A DNA stretch of 64,000 nucleotides from JBQTII01 sp052387905 (GTDB lineage Bacteria; Actinomycetota; Actinomycetes; Sporichthyales; Sporichthyaceae), in contig JBQTIR010000005.1 of the NCBI GenBank assembly GCA_052387905.1, positions 248,001 to 312,000 of the forward strand. Direction: 5' to 3'. A model generated the notes under the pieces. That model searched no databases and was not told where the DNA came from. It saw nothing but the letters and a program-made list of their open reading frames with translations. The position numbers and the translations under genes are program-made. Below are positions 1-9,117 of this stretch, piece after piece (within the stretch, counting starts at the first letter, position 1; every line of letters starts with the position of its first letter).

Positions 1-1116
1 GGGATCGGCCACTACCAACAGTTCGTCGGTTTTGCCGCCCGGCAGCTTCGCTACGGCGTCCACCGTCAGGCGGAGGCGCTCGCCCTCACTCATCGGGTCG
101 TTCGCATTCTTCGTCGCTTTGAAGCCTCGGCGAATCAGAGCGCGAACAGCCTCGGGGTCGTTGATGATCTGGCGTGCTGATTGGTTGCCGGCGGCGATCG
201 CTTGGGCGTCTCCTGCCGCGATGGCCTGGATTCCAGCAGTCAGGCGAGCCGCGAACGCGCGCTGTTCCTCGGTCATGCTCACTCGGCTGTGGGTGATTCC
301 GAAGTGCGACGTCACAGTTTCCAAGTACCCGCGTTCCACGAACCGTTTGAGAATCGACTGGACGACGTCCCGCAGGCTGCCGACCTCCCGCCACCGTGGT
401 TTTGACCGTAGGTAGTCCTCGATCTGCTCCCGCGGGATCACCACCTCGCCGTTCGAGTCGGCGAGCACCTGGTTCAGGTACAGCCCGATCGCGTAGGCCG
501 TGCGGTAACCCCCCCTGTCGGTCTGAGGCGGAACGGGTCGGGTGACGCGGTACGTCGTGCGCATCTCGTAGGTGGCGCTCGTCTCGAAGGAGAGCAGACC
601 GTTGTCGGCGAAGCTGCGCAGCGCGAGCGAGGTCGGCATCTCCGGCACACTCGCCGCGACCGACAGGGCTGCCGGGTGGATGTCTGCCGACGTCTGGGCG
701 AGGGCGTTGAGAATCCGATAGCGGCGAATGGGGGAACGCTCCGTGCCTTCCTTCGCGGAGGTCTTGCCGAAGATCCGCTGCAATGACACATCGAGGTGAG
801 CTGTAGCGGCCAGAAGAAAGCCGGCAAGCGCCGTCGCCACACCGTCCGGGTCGTCGCGCACGTGCCGGATGAACCCCCCCTCATTTCGCTGCCGCGCGAC
901 CAGACCGATGGGCGCGAAGCTGTGCACCAGGTACTTCTGCGCGACGGTGACCTGCCCGGCGAACGCAGGCGGTGAGCCCTGGATCTCGATGAACCGCCGG
1001 TAGATCGATGTGACGCCGTACGGGACGTCGTCATCCATGGCGAGGAAGGTCAGTGCCTTGGCCTCGTGGTTGCCGATCGCGGCCAACAGCTCGCCCAGAC
1101 GGGTCTCGGAGATCAT
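1..1116 (-). CDS. Unknown protein with two winged-helix-like segments (3' end outside window)
   Basis: The frame is open from ATG (1116-1114) to the window edge, giving at least 372 residues. The start overlaps the presumed stop of the upstream HTH-array gene in an ATGA junction, so the two are probably translationally coupled. Two segments look like winged helices: about residues 130-200, which end in a hairpin-like stretch rich in T, Y and V, and about 215-280, which contain IPREQIEDYL and a helix ending FVERGYLETV. No catalytic motif is visible. The tail, from about residue 290, is Ala-rich and helical. I do not recognise a family. Because of a one-base shift upstream, this frame is also continuous with the HTH-array frame, so an automatic caller may report one giant protein. 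Confidence 0.6.
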   Translation of the reverse strand, partial: MISETRLGELLAAIGNHEAKALTFLAMDDDVPYGVTSIYRRFIEIQGSPPAFAGQVTVAQKYLVHSFAPIGLVARQRNEGGFIRHVRDDPDGVATALAGFLLAATAHLDVSLQRIFGKTSAKEGTERSPIRRYRILNALAQTSADIHPAALSVAASVPEMPTSLALRSFADNGLLSFETSATYEMRTTYRVTRPVPPQTDRGGYRTAYAIGLYLNQVLADSNGEVVIPREQIEDYLRSKPRWREVGSLRDVVQSILKRFVERGYLETVTSHFGITHSRVSMTEEQRAFAARLTAGIQAIAAGDAQAIAAGNQSARQIINDPEAVRALIRRGFKATKNANDPMSEGERLRLTVDAVAKLPGGKTDELLVVADP

Positions 1117-3387
1117 GAGGACTGGTTGAGCCGGCGCTTGTCCCACGGATTGGCCCGGGGACGCGTTCGCGGAATCCCGGCGGCCTCGAGCACGCGGAAG
1201 AGGCTCGGCGCGACCTCCGATGCCGAACTCCTCGCATATGCGGTCCTGGGACCAGCCCTTCTCGAGATACGCCTCGCGAAGGTCCTCGGGCGTCACCCCG
1301 GGCGGAAGATCCGGGACCTCGATGCCATGGGCAATCGCATCCTCCCGGACGTCCTTCGCCACTCGACCGGTCAGGAGCTCGACGTCGAACGTGCTGAGGC
1401 GGAGATCCACCAGCAAGGTTCGCACCAAGTGTCCATGGAGTGGGCGGCGCAGGTTGAGCGCATTCGCGGGTGCCGGCTGCATGCCGGCCGCGAGGAGCGC
1501 CGCCCCGACCCGCGGGTCCGCCATCAGGTCGTCGAACCGGACTCGGCGATCCGACTGGCCGGTGCGGACGACGGGGAGATGGTGTCGGTGGAGTGCGCGG
1601 AGCACTGTCGCCTCGCTCACGCCCAAGTGCTCACCGATCTGTCGGCTCGACCACTCCTGACCGACGTAGAGGCGAATCAGCTCCTCTCGGTCGAGCCGCC
1701 ACCGGCGTGACTTGACCTGAACTTCAGCGGTGTGGCGCAACTGGATGCCCGCTGCCTTGACTTCGGCCACGAGGCGGTCGTGGCTCACGCGCAACCGTGC
1801 TCCGACCTCGACCAGGGAGAGCCCGAGGTCGTTGTAGAGGTAGACCAGCAGTCCGGGATCGGGTGGCCAAGGCCAGTGCGGGACGTGTTTCCAGCCACCG
1901 ACGCCGCGCGGGCGCGGGTCGCACACAGCTGCTGCGTGACCTGCGTCAACGTGAGAACCGCGCACCGCCTCGACCGTGGCCTCGTTCATGGGCGGCGGGG
2001 TTGTCTCGGCATCCGAGGGCAGGTCGAGAATCTGAAGGATGATGCGGACTGTCGTCACACTGGGAATTCCGAGCCGGTACGCGATCTCATCCGGGTCGAC
2101 GCCCTCCTCAGCCAGCGTCGCCACCGCGCGGGCATCAATCTGCTGAGCCTGCGTCGCCCGTGCCTCCGCTGACGGGGCTTGAACGACCGCGCTCGGAGTC
2201 TGGCGCCGAGTCTCGAATCCGTAGACCCGCAGAACCCGCCCGATTGCGCCCGGGCTTCGGTCTGCCAACAGAGCGATGTCTAGCTGGGTCAGACCGAGAT
2301 CGACGTAGAGCGCTTTCAGGATCGGCTCGGTGACATCGATCGAAACCTCGAAGTGTTCTCCGGGCGCGCGCACCGCGACTCCGCATTGATCGAGCGCATC
2401 CAGGACGTCGGCGCGCTCGTAGAGCCGTTCCAGGCGGCGGAGTTCGTCCGGTTGCCAGGCCACGCCGGTACGCCGGCCGCGGCGATCCCGGAAGTCCACG
2501 CCCAGCTCGTCCATCCGCTTCTTGACGCTGACCATCGCCGTTCGATAGAGGCCGGCGATCTCGGTGAGTCCGAGCTGTTCGTCATGGTGCAGACGGCGCA
2601 GGTCTTCCGCCGTGGCCTCCTCGATTGGGTGGGAGGTGGTGCGGGGCATAGGCAGCCGAGAAATCGCCGTCGCGAACGTGTCCTCGATCAATTCGAGATC
2701 GGGCGGCGGGATTGAGTCCGGTATCGGCACCTGCATATGACGGTTGCCCGCACGTGTCGGCACATCCACTTCGTGCATGCGCTTGGTGACCGCATCCACG
2801 CTGGTGCCGAGCTTGCGGGCGAGCTCCTTGATCGGGATACCGCACCTGTGATGCAGGTGCCAGTACTCCGCTGCGTCGAGTCGCCACGCCAAACGGCGCT
2901 CCTCGGCGCGGGTCGCCATGCCGTGCCGCTTGAGCGCCGAGATCACTTGCGTCCAGGAGTAGCCCAACATCTCCGCGATCTGCCCGGCGGACATGCGTTT
3001 GTCAATCCGGAGCTCCTGGAGCAGGGCGCGGGTGAGCGGCTGGCGATCTCCGACACTGCGCCACCCACCTTTGCGGCGATCGATCCCGAGAGCCTCCATG
3101 CGATGGATGACCGTGTTGATGGCAACCCCGAACGAGGCCGCGACCTCTGGCAGGCTGCGTCCCTCATCGACGTACATCCGCTCCAGCAGCTCCCGAGACA
3201 TCAGCGCTTGCCGTCGCGCCGGAGGGCGCGCGGGCCGCATCGGGATGCCGTGCAACTCCAGAGCGCGCTGAACGACGCGCTTGGACCAGGGCGGTCCCAG
3301 TCGCTCGGAGACCTCCTTGAGCGAGAGCCCCTCCGTTACGTACAGCTGCTCCAGGACGTTGCGATCCAACTCCGCGTAGTGCGCCAC
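1113..3387 (-). CDS. HTH-repeat array protein (about 11 HTH units), apparent 1-nt frameshift near its end
   Basis: It starts at GTG 3387, the first start after an in-frame TAA. The first 723 codons encode roughly eleven helix-turn-helix-like units, near residues 14-48, 66-104, 117-156, 171-208, 258-298, 353-393, 420-456, 512-548, 568-604, 653-688 and 702-741. Most follow the pattern L-x-x-L-Y-x-(D/E)-x-G-x-S-x-x-E-(I/V)-A-x-x-L-G-V, then a second helix ending in G-I/V. Basic linkers separate them. After codon 723 (ends at 1219) the frame loses the HTH pattern and G/C-ending codons, while the frame reached by skipping one G completes unit 11 (EVAPSLFRVLEAAGIPRT) and stops at TGA 1115-1113. Restored length is 757 residues. 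No nuclease, recombinase or ATPase motif is visible. Inference: a DNA-binding protein that reads a long site. Confidence 0.65.
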
Positions 3388-3577
3388 AGCGCCACGTTAG
3401 GACGCCGGGTGCGGATCTCGCACCAGTCGGCCGCTTGGCCGGCTTTCCTGCCGCCACCCGTCGGCCCCTGAGTAGGACGGGCGGCGCGCACCATTCGTTC
3501 AGCCCGCCTCGTCTGGCAGCATTCACGGGCGGCAGTCCGGTTGGACGCTGCGCGTTTTCATCGACAGGAGGGCACTC

Positions 3578-4066
3578 GTGAGTGCTGCAATCGGTTACGT
3601 ACACGGCGCCGACGACGGGGAGGCGCACTGGTTTCTCGGCGCGCGGGTCACGTACAAGACCACCAGCACCCAAAACGGTGGTGGATTGTTCCTCGCCGAG
3701 ATCCGCGCGCCGCGCGGTCACGGCTCGCCGTTGCACGTGCACGAGGCCGCGGACGAGATGTTCTACGTGCTGGACGGTCAGCTCACCGTCGAGTTCGCCG
3801 GTGAGCAGCACACGGTCACGGACGGGGGCTTCGTCTTCGGCCCACGCAAGGTCGAGCACCGCTTCCGAGTGGATTCCGCGGAGGCGCGGTTCTTGTTGTT
3901 GACCACCCCGGCGGGATTCGAGGATTTCGTCTCGGCTGCCGGCGAATCGGCGACGGCCCCAGGCCTGCCCACGCCGGCCGCTCCTGACATCGAGCGCCTG
4001 ATGCAAGCCGCGGCCGACAACGGGATCCAGATCATCGGGCCACCGCTGGAAGACCCGCCCGGGTAG
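3578..4066 (+). CDS. Cupin-domain protein
   Basis: A 162-residue single-cupin protein started by GTG with GGAGGG upstream. The first cupin motif is clear around residues 48-67, with likely metal ligands His53, His55 and Glu60 (SPLHVHEAADEMFYVLDG); the second motif (FGPRKVEHRF) supplies the later His. Such small actinobacterial cupins are often enzymes or small-molecule sensors of unknown substrate. The C-terminal 45 residues are a helical tail with GLPTPAAPDIERLMQAAA. It stands alone between oppositely oriented genes, so context gives no substrate. Confidence 0.85.
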   Translation: MSAAIGYVHGADDGEAHWFLGARVTYKTTSTQNGGGLFLAEIRAPRGHGSPLHVHEAADEMFYVLDGQLTVEFAGEQHTVTDGGFVFGPRKVEHRFRVDSAEARFLLLTTPAGFEDFVSAAGESATAPGLPTPAAPDIERLMQAAADNGIQIIGPPLEDPPG

Positions 4067-4133
4067 CGCGGGCGTCGCGGCTCATCGCGTGGAGGCGACA
4101 TGGCCGGGCTGCCCCGGCCATGTCTCATGCTGC

Positions 4134-4298
4134 TCAGGCGCGGGCGCTGCCTCGCGACTTGAAGATGGAGTAACCACCGGGGCCGATGGCCAGGCCGACG
4201 ATGAGCAGAATCAGGCCGAGGATCACCTGGCCCTGCAGCATGTTGACGACACCGGCGACGACGAGGATGACCGCGAGGATCCACAAGAGGAATGACAT
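4134..4298 (-). CDS. GPGG-motif small membrane protein
   Basis: This 54-residue protein consists of two hydrophobic helices (about 3-20 and 27-44) followed by the signature GPGGYSIF and a short basic tail. That motif defines a known family of tiny actinobacterial membrane proteins of unknown role. I chose ATG 4298 because translation from there starts at the first membrane helix; an upstream in-frame start at 4382 would add 28 residues unlike the family. It is monocistronic. Confidence 0.8.
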   Translation of the reverse strand: MSFLLWILAVILVVAGVVNMLQGQVILGLILLIVGLAIGPGGYSIFKSRGSARA

Positions 4299-4513
4299 GG
4301 CCCTGGTCTTCCCCGCAGACGGGACTGGAAACGTTCTCGACTTCAGATCCGGCTCCACCTTTCGGTCATTAACTGAGATCAAACGGACGATTCACGCGCT
4401 GCCCTCGAGCGCATTGGGGTTCCCGACGTCTCATGAGACGAGGGGAAGCTGGCGAGCTTTCCGATGGGGGAGACGTCGTGCGTGCGCCGACGCCGGGTTC
4501 GGTCCGGACCTGG

Positions 4514-6071
4514 TCATGTGATTCGGCTGCGGGACATGCGACGGAGCACGCCGGGGGCAAGCAGCGTGGCGAGGGTAAGGTCGGCGACCAGGCCGAGTGC
4601 GCCGGCGAGGCCGTCGGCGGGGGAGTTTCCGGACGCCGGCACCGGTCCAGCCGGCACGGGAGCCGGCGCCGTCGCCGGGGCTGTGAAGCCGCGGTCGGAG
4701 ACGGGCAGCAGGTACTCGGTGGCGGCCAGGCGCAGGTCCGACGCGACGAGAGAACTGCCGATCTGTCCAGTAGCGGTCAGCGCGACACCGCCGAACGTCA
4801 ATGCGGTTTCACCGACTGCGCCCAGGTGCCCGCCCCACTCGCCCGTGACGCCGGGCCAGATTGTGGGTTTGCCGAGGTTGCGGTCGAAGACCAGTAAAGG
4901 CACGGGCGACTGGCGGTACTCGGCCTCGTGCCGGACGAGCAGGCGCCCGGATGCGGTCCACGCCAGGCCGGTGACGTACGCCTGCTCGGTGGTCCAGCTG
5001 CCCAACCGTTCGCCGGTGCGTGCGTCGATCGTCAGAAGGGGGTTGTCACCGGGTCCTTCGCCGAACACCGCGATCGTGCGTTCGTCGCGGGAGACCACCA
5101 AGGGCGCTGTGCCGACGCCGATATCGCCGATACTCGCCAGCACCGTCATCACGCCATCAGGTGCGACCAGGGCGACCGAGGACGGCTTCGCCCCGACCAC
5201 CGCCACGAATCCGTCGGAGAGGGCGGCTCCTTGACTCATCGCACCGAGTCCGACCGATTCGACCTCGTCACCCTCGACGACGAGGAGACGGCCGGTGCCC
5301 GGCGTGCCGTCGCGGTAGTCCTCCATGAGGATCTGGACTCGCGAGCCATCGGCGTCGCCGCACCGAACCGCATGGACTCGCCCGAAGTCGCCGACCGGCA
5401 GCTTCACCGAGCGCAACACCCGCAAGCTCGTCGCGTCGTGCACGGTGAGTTCAGGGACTTGGTCGGCGTAGTCCACAGCTGTGGTTCGTCCGGTCGCGAT
5501 CACTGCCGACCCGCCAGGGCAGAGCGCGACGTGGTCGCCTGTACCGGGCCGGTCGTCCCAGGCGACGGCGCGGCCGTCGGCGTCGAGCGCGGAGAGGCGG
5601 CTGGCGCCGAAGCCGCCGCCCGCGTACGCGATGACCGGGCCACCGGTGGCCGGCACCGGATCTCCCTGCGCGCGTTGCAAGGGCGGCACCGAGATCGAAG
5701 GTCCCGCAGCCGGACAGAACCCAGGTGAGATCCCGTCGGAAGAACACTGCCGCCGCGACCTCCCCCGGTGCGATGTACGGGGTGCAGCTGCCGCCGTCGC
5801 CCAGGGCGCCGGTCAGCTCCGGTGGCAGCTCGCCACCGAGTGAGTCGTGCACCGTGAACGCGGCGTCCAAGTCGTCGTCACCGCGCGTTCCGTTTCCCGG
5901 ATCGGTCCGGGTGACGATGCCTACGGTGGTCCCGCCGGCCAGCACTTCGTCGAGACCTCGGGAGACGCACGAGCAGGCCTGCGCGCTGCCGGCCAGCAGA
6001 AGCAGAGCGGACCCGGACAACCCGAGGACCGTCGTCAGCGGGTAGGCGTGTCGCCACGTGCGTGAACTCAT
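4514..6071 (-). pseudogene. Secreted, C-terminally anchored beta-propeller-like protein, split by a frameshift
   Basis: Frame one starts at ATG 6071 with a signal peptide (about residues 1-32) followed by ACSCV, as in small secreted NTR/TIMP-like domains. It reads well to about residue 130 (SGCGTFDLGAA). The second frame takes over at 5680 and continues to 4514 with repeated strand blocks (TIAVFGEGPGDNPLLTIDA, RLLVRHEAEYRQSPVPLLVF) typical of a propeller. It then has a Pro/Ala linker and a final membrane helix with a basic tail. The frames overlap by more than 200 nt, but codon usage swaps at the CCC run at 5681-5683. Removing one C gives a coherent protein of about 518 residues. Either a genuine frameshift or a base-call error. 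Confidence 0.65.
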
Positions 6072-6174
6072 GCCGGCCCTCCGACCTCAGTGGACCGCGT
6101 ACAGGGGGGGACGCAGCAACCGGTCTGGACGTTCACTGTCGGCGCGGCGCGGCGCGGCGGGTAGCGTCGGGCGC

Positions 6175-7125
6175 ATGCGCGGGTGGATGGCAGCGAAGAT
6201 CCCGGATCAGAGCGGGCGGACGGCGGTGGTGACCGGGGCGAACTCCGGTCTCGGCTACGAGGTCGCGCTCGGGCTGGCCAGGGCGGGGGCCCACGTCGTG
6301 CTGGCCTGCCGGGATCTCACCCGGGGTCAGGACGCGCTGGAGCGGGTGCGGGCGCAGGCGCCGGGGGCCTCGGCGGAACTGGTCCGCTTGGACCTGGCGA
6401 GCCTGGTCTCGGTGCGCGAGGCTGCCGAGCAGATCGCGGCCGCGCACGAGGTCCTCGACCTGCTGGTCAACAACGCCGGCGTGATGGCGCTGCCGCTGCG
6501 CCACACCGCCGAAGGCTTCGAGATGCAGTTCGGGACCAACCACCTCGGGCATTTCGCGCTGACGGGGCATCTTCTCCCGCGGCTGCTCGCCCGGGCGGGC
6601 AGCCGCGTGGTGACGGTGTCCAGCGTCGGCGCGCACGCCGGGAGCTGGCGATTGGACGATCTGAAGGCCGAGCGCGGATACCGCGCGTGGCCGGCCTATT
6701 TCGGCTCGAAGCTGGCGAACCTCAGCTTCGCGTTCGAGCTCCAGCGCCGCCTGGTCGCTGCCGGGCTCGGCGGAACCGGCGGCCTGCTCAGCGTCGCTGC
6801 CCATCCCGGCTACGCCTCGACGCACCTGCAGACCGTGGCTCCGGCGATGACCGGCAAACGCCTGACGGCCGCCACTTGGACCGTCATGAACCGGGCCCTC
6901 GCGCAGAGCGCGCGGGCGGGCGCGCAGCCCTTGCTGCATGCCGCGGTCGCTCCCGGAGTGCGCGGCGGCGCCTTCTACGGCCCCGTCCTCGCCGAGCTCT
7001 ACGGCCGCCCGCACCGCAGCTTCGCCCCACCGCGCGCCTACGACGCGACCGCCGCGGCCCTGCTCTGGACGGTCTCGGAGGCCGCGACCGGGGTGCGTTA
7101 CGAGGCCCTTGACGTGGCGGCCTGA
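6175..7125 (+). CDS. Short-chain dehydrogenase/reductase (SDR)
   Basis: A 316-residue SDR with the cofactor motif TGANSGLG near residue 20, NNAG near 100 and the catalytic Tyr-x3-Lys (YFGSK) near 180. The overall layout (NPxG-like HPGY, FGTNHLGHFALT) resembles the retinol-dehydrogenase/WW-domain-oxidoreductase-like branch, which usually prefers NADP(H). The substrate cannot be inferred. I prefer ATG 6175 because the Rossmann fold starts soon after it; a longer frame from 6058 adds an Arg/Ser-rich lead unlike SDRs. The glycosylase gene starts 9 nt downstream, so the two probably share a transcript. Confidence 0.9.
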   Translation: MRGWMAAKIPDQSGRTAVVTGANSGLGYEVALGLARAGAHVVLACRDLTRGQDALERVRAQAPGASAELVRLDLASLVSVREAAEQIAAAHEVLDLLVNNAGVMALPLRHTAEGFEMQFGTNHLGHFALTGHLLPRLLARAGSRVVTVSSVGAHAGSWRLDDLKAERGYRAWPAYFGSKLANLSFAFELQRRLVAAGLGGTGGLLSVAAHPGYASTHLQTVAPAMTGKRLTAATWTVMNRALAQSARAGAQPLLHAAVAPGVRGGAFYGPVLAELYGRPHRSFAPPRAYDATAAALLWTVSEAATGVRYEALDVAA

Positions 7126-7134
7126 GGACGCGCC

Positions 7135-8034
7135 GTGCCCGAGCTGCCCGAGGTCGAGGCCCTGTGCCGCCTGCTGCGTGAGCGAGCGGTCGGGCGGGCC
7201 CTGACCGGAGTCGACGTCGCCGCGTTCAGTGTCCTGAAGACCTACGACCCGCCGATCACCGCTGTGTCCGGGCTCTTCGTGACCGACGTCGCGCGGCACG
7301 GGAAGTTTCTCGACGTCGTCTTGGGTGAGCCTCCGTCAGAATTACACCTGATCGTGCATCTGGCCCGGGCCGGCTGGCTGGCGTGGCGGGACAACCTGCC
7401 CGCGATGCCGGCCAAGCCGGGCAAGGGCCCGCTCGCGCTGCGCGTGCACCTGTCCGAGCGCGACGGCGACGCCGCCGGTGCGGCCTGCGGATTCGACCTC
7501 ACTGAGGCCGGCACGAAGAAGGGCCTGGCGGCCTACTGCGTGCGCGCACCCGGCGATGTTCCCGGCATCGCGCGGCTCGGCCCGGATCCGCTCTCCGATG
7601 CGTTCACCGTCGACGTGTTGGCCGCCCTGCTGGCGACGGCGGGACGCGCGCAGCTCAAGGGCGTGCTGCGTGACCAATCGGTGATCGCCGGCATCGGCAA
7701 CGCCTACTCCGACGAGGTCCTGCACGCGGCGAGGCTGTCTCCGTTCAAGCCGGCGAACTCCCTGGACGGTGATGGGGTGGCCGCGCTGCACGCCGTCATC
7801 CGCGCGACCCTGACCGACGCGATCGCCCGGGCCGACGGGCTGGAGACCAGCGAACTCAAGCGGGAGAAGAAGGCCGGGCTCGCCGTGCACGCCCGAGCGG
7901 GCCAGCCCTGTCCGGTGTGCGGGGACACCGTGCGCGAAGTGTCCTTCGCTGACTCGGCGTTGCAGTACTGCCCGACGTGCCAGACCGGCGGCAAGCCGCT
8001 CGCGGACCGGCGGCTGTCCCGGCTCCTCAAGTAA
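7135..8034 (+). CDS. Fpg/Nei-family DNA glycosylase/AP lyase
   Basis: A base-excision repair enzyme of 299 residues starting GTG with PELPEVE, so the mature N-terminal Pro and the next Glu are the expected catalytic pair. A helix-two-turn-helix segment is visible near residues 175-200 (KGVLRDQSVIAGIGNAYSDE). The C-terminal zinc finger has the four cysteines of CPVCG ... CPTCQ. The length is typical. It belongs to the actinobacterial Fpg/Nei branch, and I do not assign MutM or Nei specifically. It follows the SDR gene at 9 nt and ends just before a palindromic repeat block. Confidence 0.93.
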   Translation: MPELPEVEALCRLLRERAVGRALTGVDVAAFSVLKTYDPPITAVSGLFVTDVARHGKFLDVVLGEPPSELHLIVHLARAGWLAWRDNLPAMPAKPGKGPLALRVHLSERDGDAAGAACGFDLTEAGTKKGLAAYCVRAPGDVPGIARLGPDPLSDAFTVDVLAALLATAGRAQLKGVLRDQSVIAGIGNAYSDEVLHAARLSPFKPANSLDGDGVAALHAVIRATLTDAIARADGLETSELKREKKAGLAVHARAGQPCPVCGDTVREVSFADSALQYCPTCQTGGKPLADRRLSRLLK

Positions 8035-8038
8035 GAGA

Positions 8039-8106
8039 GCGCACTCTGGCGGCGCGGCGGACCAATCAGGCGCCAGGGATACGTCGGGCGCGCGACCAGA
8101 GTGCGC
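8039..8106. repeat. Palindromic repeat unit after the glycosylase gene
   Basis: An 11-nt perfect inverted repeat, GCGCACTCTGG at 8039-8049 and CCAGAGTGCGC at 8096-8106, starts 5 nt after the upstream stop codon. It could fold as a long stem-loop and help terminate transcription, but there is no T-tract. ACTCTGGCGGCG inside the left arm recurs with one change at 46336. Confidence 0.7.
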
Positions 8107-8211
8107 AGCTTCGGGCGGCGCGTGGACCTATCCGCGGCCCGGGATAGGGCGCGCGACCAGAGTGCGCATCTTCGGGCGGCGCGTGGACCTATCCGCGGCC
8201 CGGGATAGGGC
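8100..8211. repeat. Tandem pair of 61-nt units
   Basis: The stretch 8100-8150 is repeated at 8161-8211 with a single difference (agtgcgcaG/Tctt). The period is 61 nt, and the flanking gcgcgaccag also repeats. Each copy contains CTTCGGGCGGCG and the inner inverted pair CCTATCC / GGATAGG. It is a recent tandem duplication inside the palindromic block. Confidence 0.85.
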
Positions 8212-8230
8212 GGATCACCGCCCGAAGATG
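8167..8230. repeat. REP-like palindrome, copy 1
   Basis: Outer arms CATCTTCGGGCGG (8167-8179) and CCGCCCGAAGATG (8218-8230) are perfect inverted repeats of 13 nt. An inner inverted pair CCTATCC (8188-8194) and GGATAGG (8203-8209) sits between them. The same two-level palindrome occurs at 15198-15261, so this is a dispersed repeat family. Confidence 0.85.
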
Positions 8231-8259
8231 CACTCGCCGGACGGCGTTGGTTAACGGGT

Positions 8260-8297
8260 AGAGCGGCACCGGATGCCCCGCGCTCCGATGCCGCTCT
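8260..8297. terminator. Strong GC hairpin downstream of the SSI-like gene
   Basis: AGAGCGGCA (8260-8268) pairs with TGCCGCTCT (8289-8297), and CGGA/TCCG extends the stem past a small bulge. It lies about 97 nt beyond the stop of the minus-strand inhibitor gene and 226 nt beyond the glycosylase stop. A bidirectional terminator is plausible, but no T-run follows on either strand. Confidence 0.4.
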
Positions 8298-8393
8298 GTT
8301 CCCCACCCAGCGGACGGGAGAGATACCCGGCCCGCGTCCTGCCTGGCCCCCCACGAACCAGAGCAGGACGCGTGCCGGTGTCTGTGTTCCCGC

Positions 8394-8915
8394 CTAGGCG
8401 GGCGGAACCGGCGAGAGCACCGGTTCGATGGCGTCCCAGCGAGCGATCGCGCAGCCGTTGGTACGCGAGAACTTCGCGTCGACCGCATCGCCGTTCCAGG
8501 TGCCGACCACCGAGGCCCGCTGCGGGCCGCCGAAGTTGTCGGTGCAGACCTGGTCGCGCGGCGGGGCGGCGAAGGGATCCTCGCCGGCCGTGGCCGCGGC
8601 GGCCAGGGAGTCGCAGGCTTGTGGCGCCCGTGGGTGGTCCCCCCCGGTCGGGTCGCAGGTGAGCGACATGACCACGGGCCGAGCGCCGTCGCCGGCGTTG
8701 TAGCGGACAGTCAGCGACGTGCCACCGGTGTCCGTGGAGCGCGGCTGCTCGGAAACGCCCGGCAGCGCAAGCACATCCAGGGGGTCGGGCACCGACAGTG
8801 CGTGGGCGGCGGTGAGGGATCCGGTGAATCCGGCCACCACTGCTGCGGCTGCAAGAGCGGCATTGGCGAATCGCATGATCGTCAGACGCAGGGGGGTTCG
8901 GCCCGGTTCCATCAC
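8394..8915 (-). CDS. Secreted subtilisin-inhibitor-like (SSI, MEROPS I16) protein
   Basis: A signal peptide with AAAAVVAG core ending near TAAHA is followed by the SSI layout: an early strand (SLTVRYNAGDG), LTCDPTGGDHPRAPQACDSL with the two paired cysteines, then QVCTDNFGGPQRASVVGTW, and a last cysteine in SRTNGCAIARWD. SSI proteins are exported serine-protease inhibitors with a reactive loop after the third cysteine; here the loop region reads CTDNFGG, which is unusual. The start is uncertain: GTG 8915, ATG 8912 or ATG 8876 (26-residue signal peptide) are all possible and none has a good ribosome site. Confidence 0.8.
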   Translation of the reverse strand: MMEPGRTPLRLTIMRFANAALAAAAVVAGFTGSLTAAHALSVPDPLDVLALPGVSEQPRSTDTGGTSLTVRYNAGDGARPVVMSLTCDPTGGDHPRAPQACDSLAAAATAGEDPFAAPPRDQVCTDNFGGPQRASVVGTWNGDAVDAKFSRTNGCAIARWDAIEPVLSPVPPA

Positions 8916-9117
8916 ATCCGGGAGGATAAAGCCAAGGATAGGTAAAGTCGATGGGTGTGGTCCCCCGACCCGGGTCGCCCGGCGGCTGCTGCTACCGCTC
9001 TCTTGTCGTCTCTACCGTTCACGCTAGACACCGGGATACAACGGTGCGCCGACACGCCGCGAGGCCTCGATACGGCGATCTACGGAAATACCTAGAGCGG
9101 CCCATACCGTCGTAGTC

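Noticed and set aside
1..3387. One single giant protein of more than 1129 residues
   Set aside because: Continuous only because of the one-base shift near 1217; codon usage and repeat pattern switch frame there, and TGA/ATG overlap marks two genes.
6133..7299. 388-codon open frame antisense to the SDR gene
   Set aside because: Long antisense frames are expected in GC-rich DNA; translation is Arg/Gly/His-rich without motifs, and both sense genes are clear.
8100..8211. CRISPR array
   Set aside because: Only two copies, no spacer-like unique sequence between longer repeats and no cas genes.
8241..8300. tRNA-like stretch (ggttaacgggtagagcgg)
   Set aside because: Cannot be folded to a cloverleaf with proper T-arm and acceptor; it is a simple hairpin.
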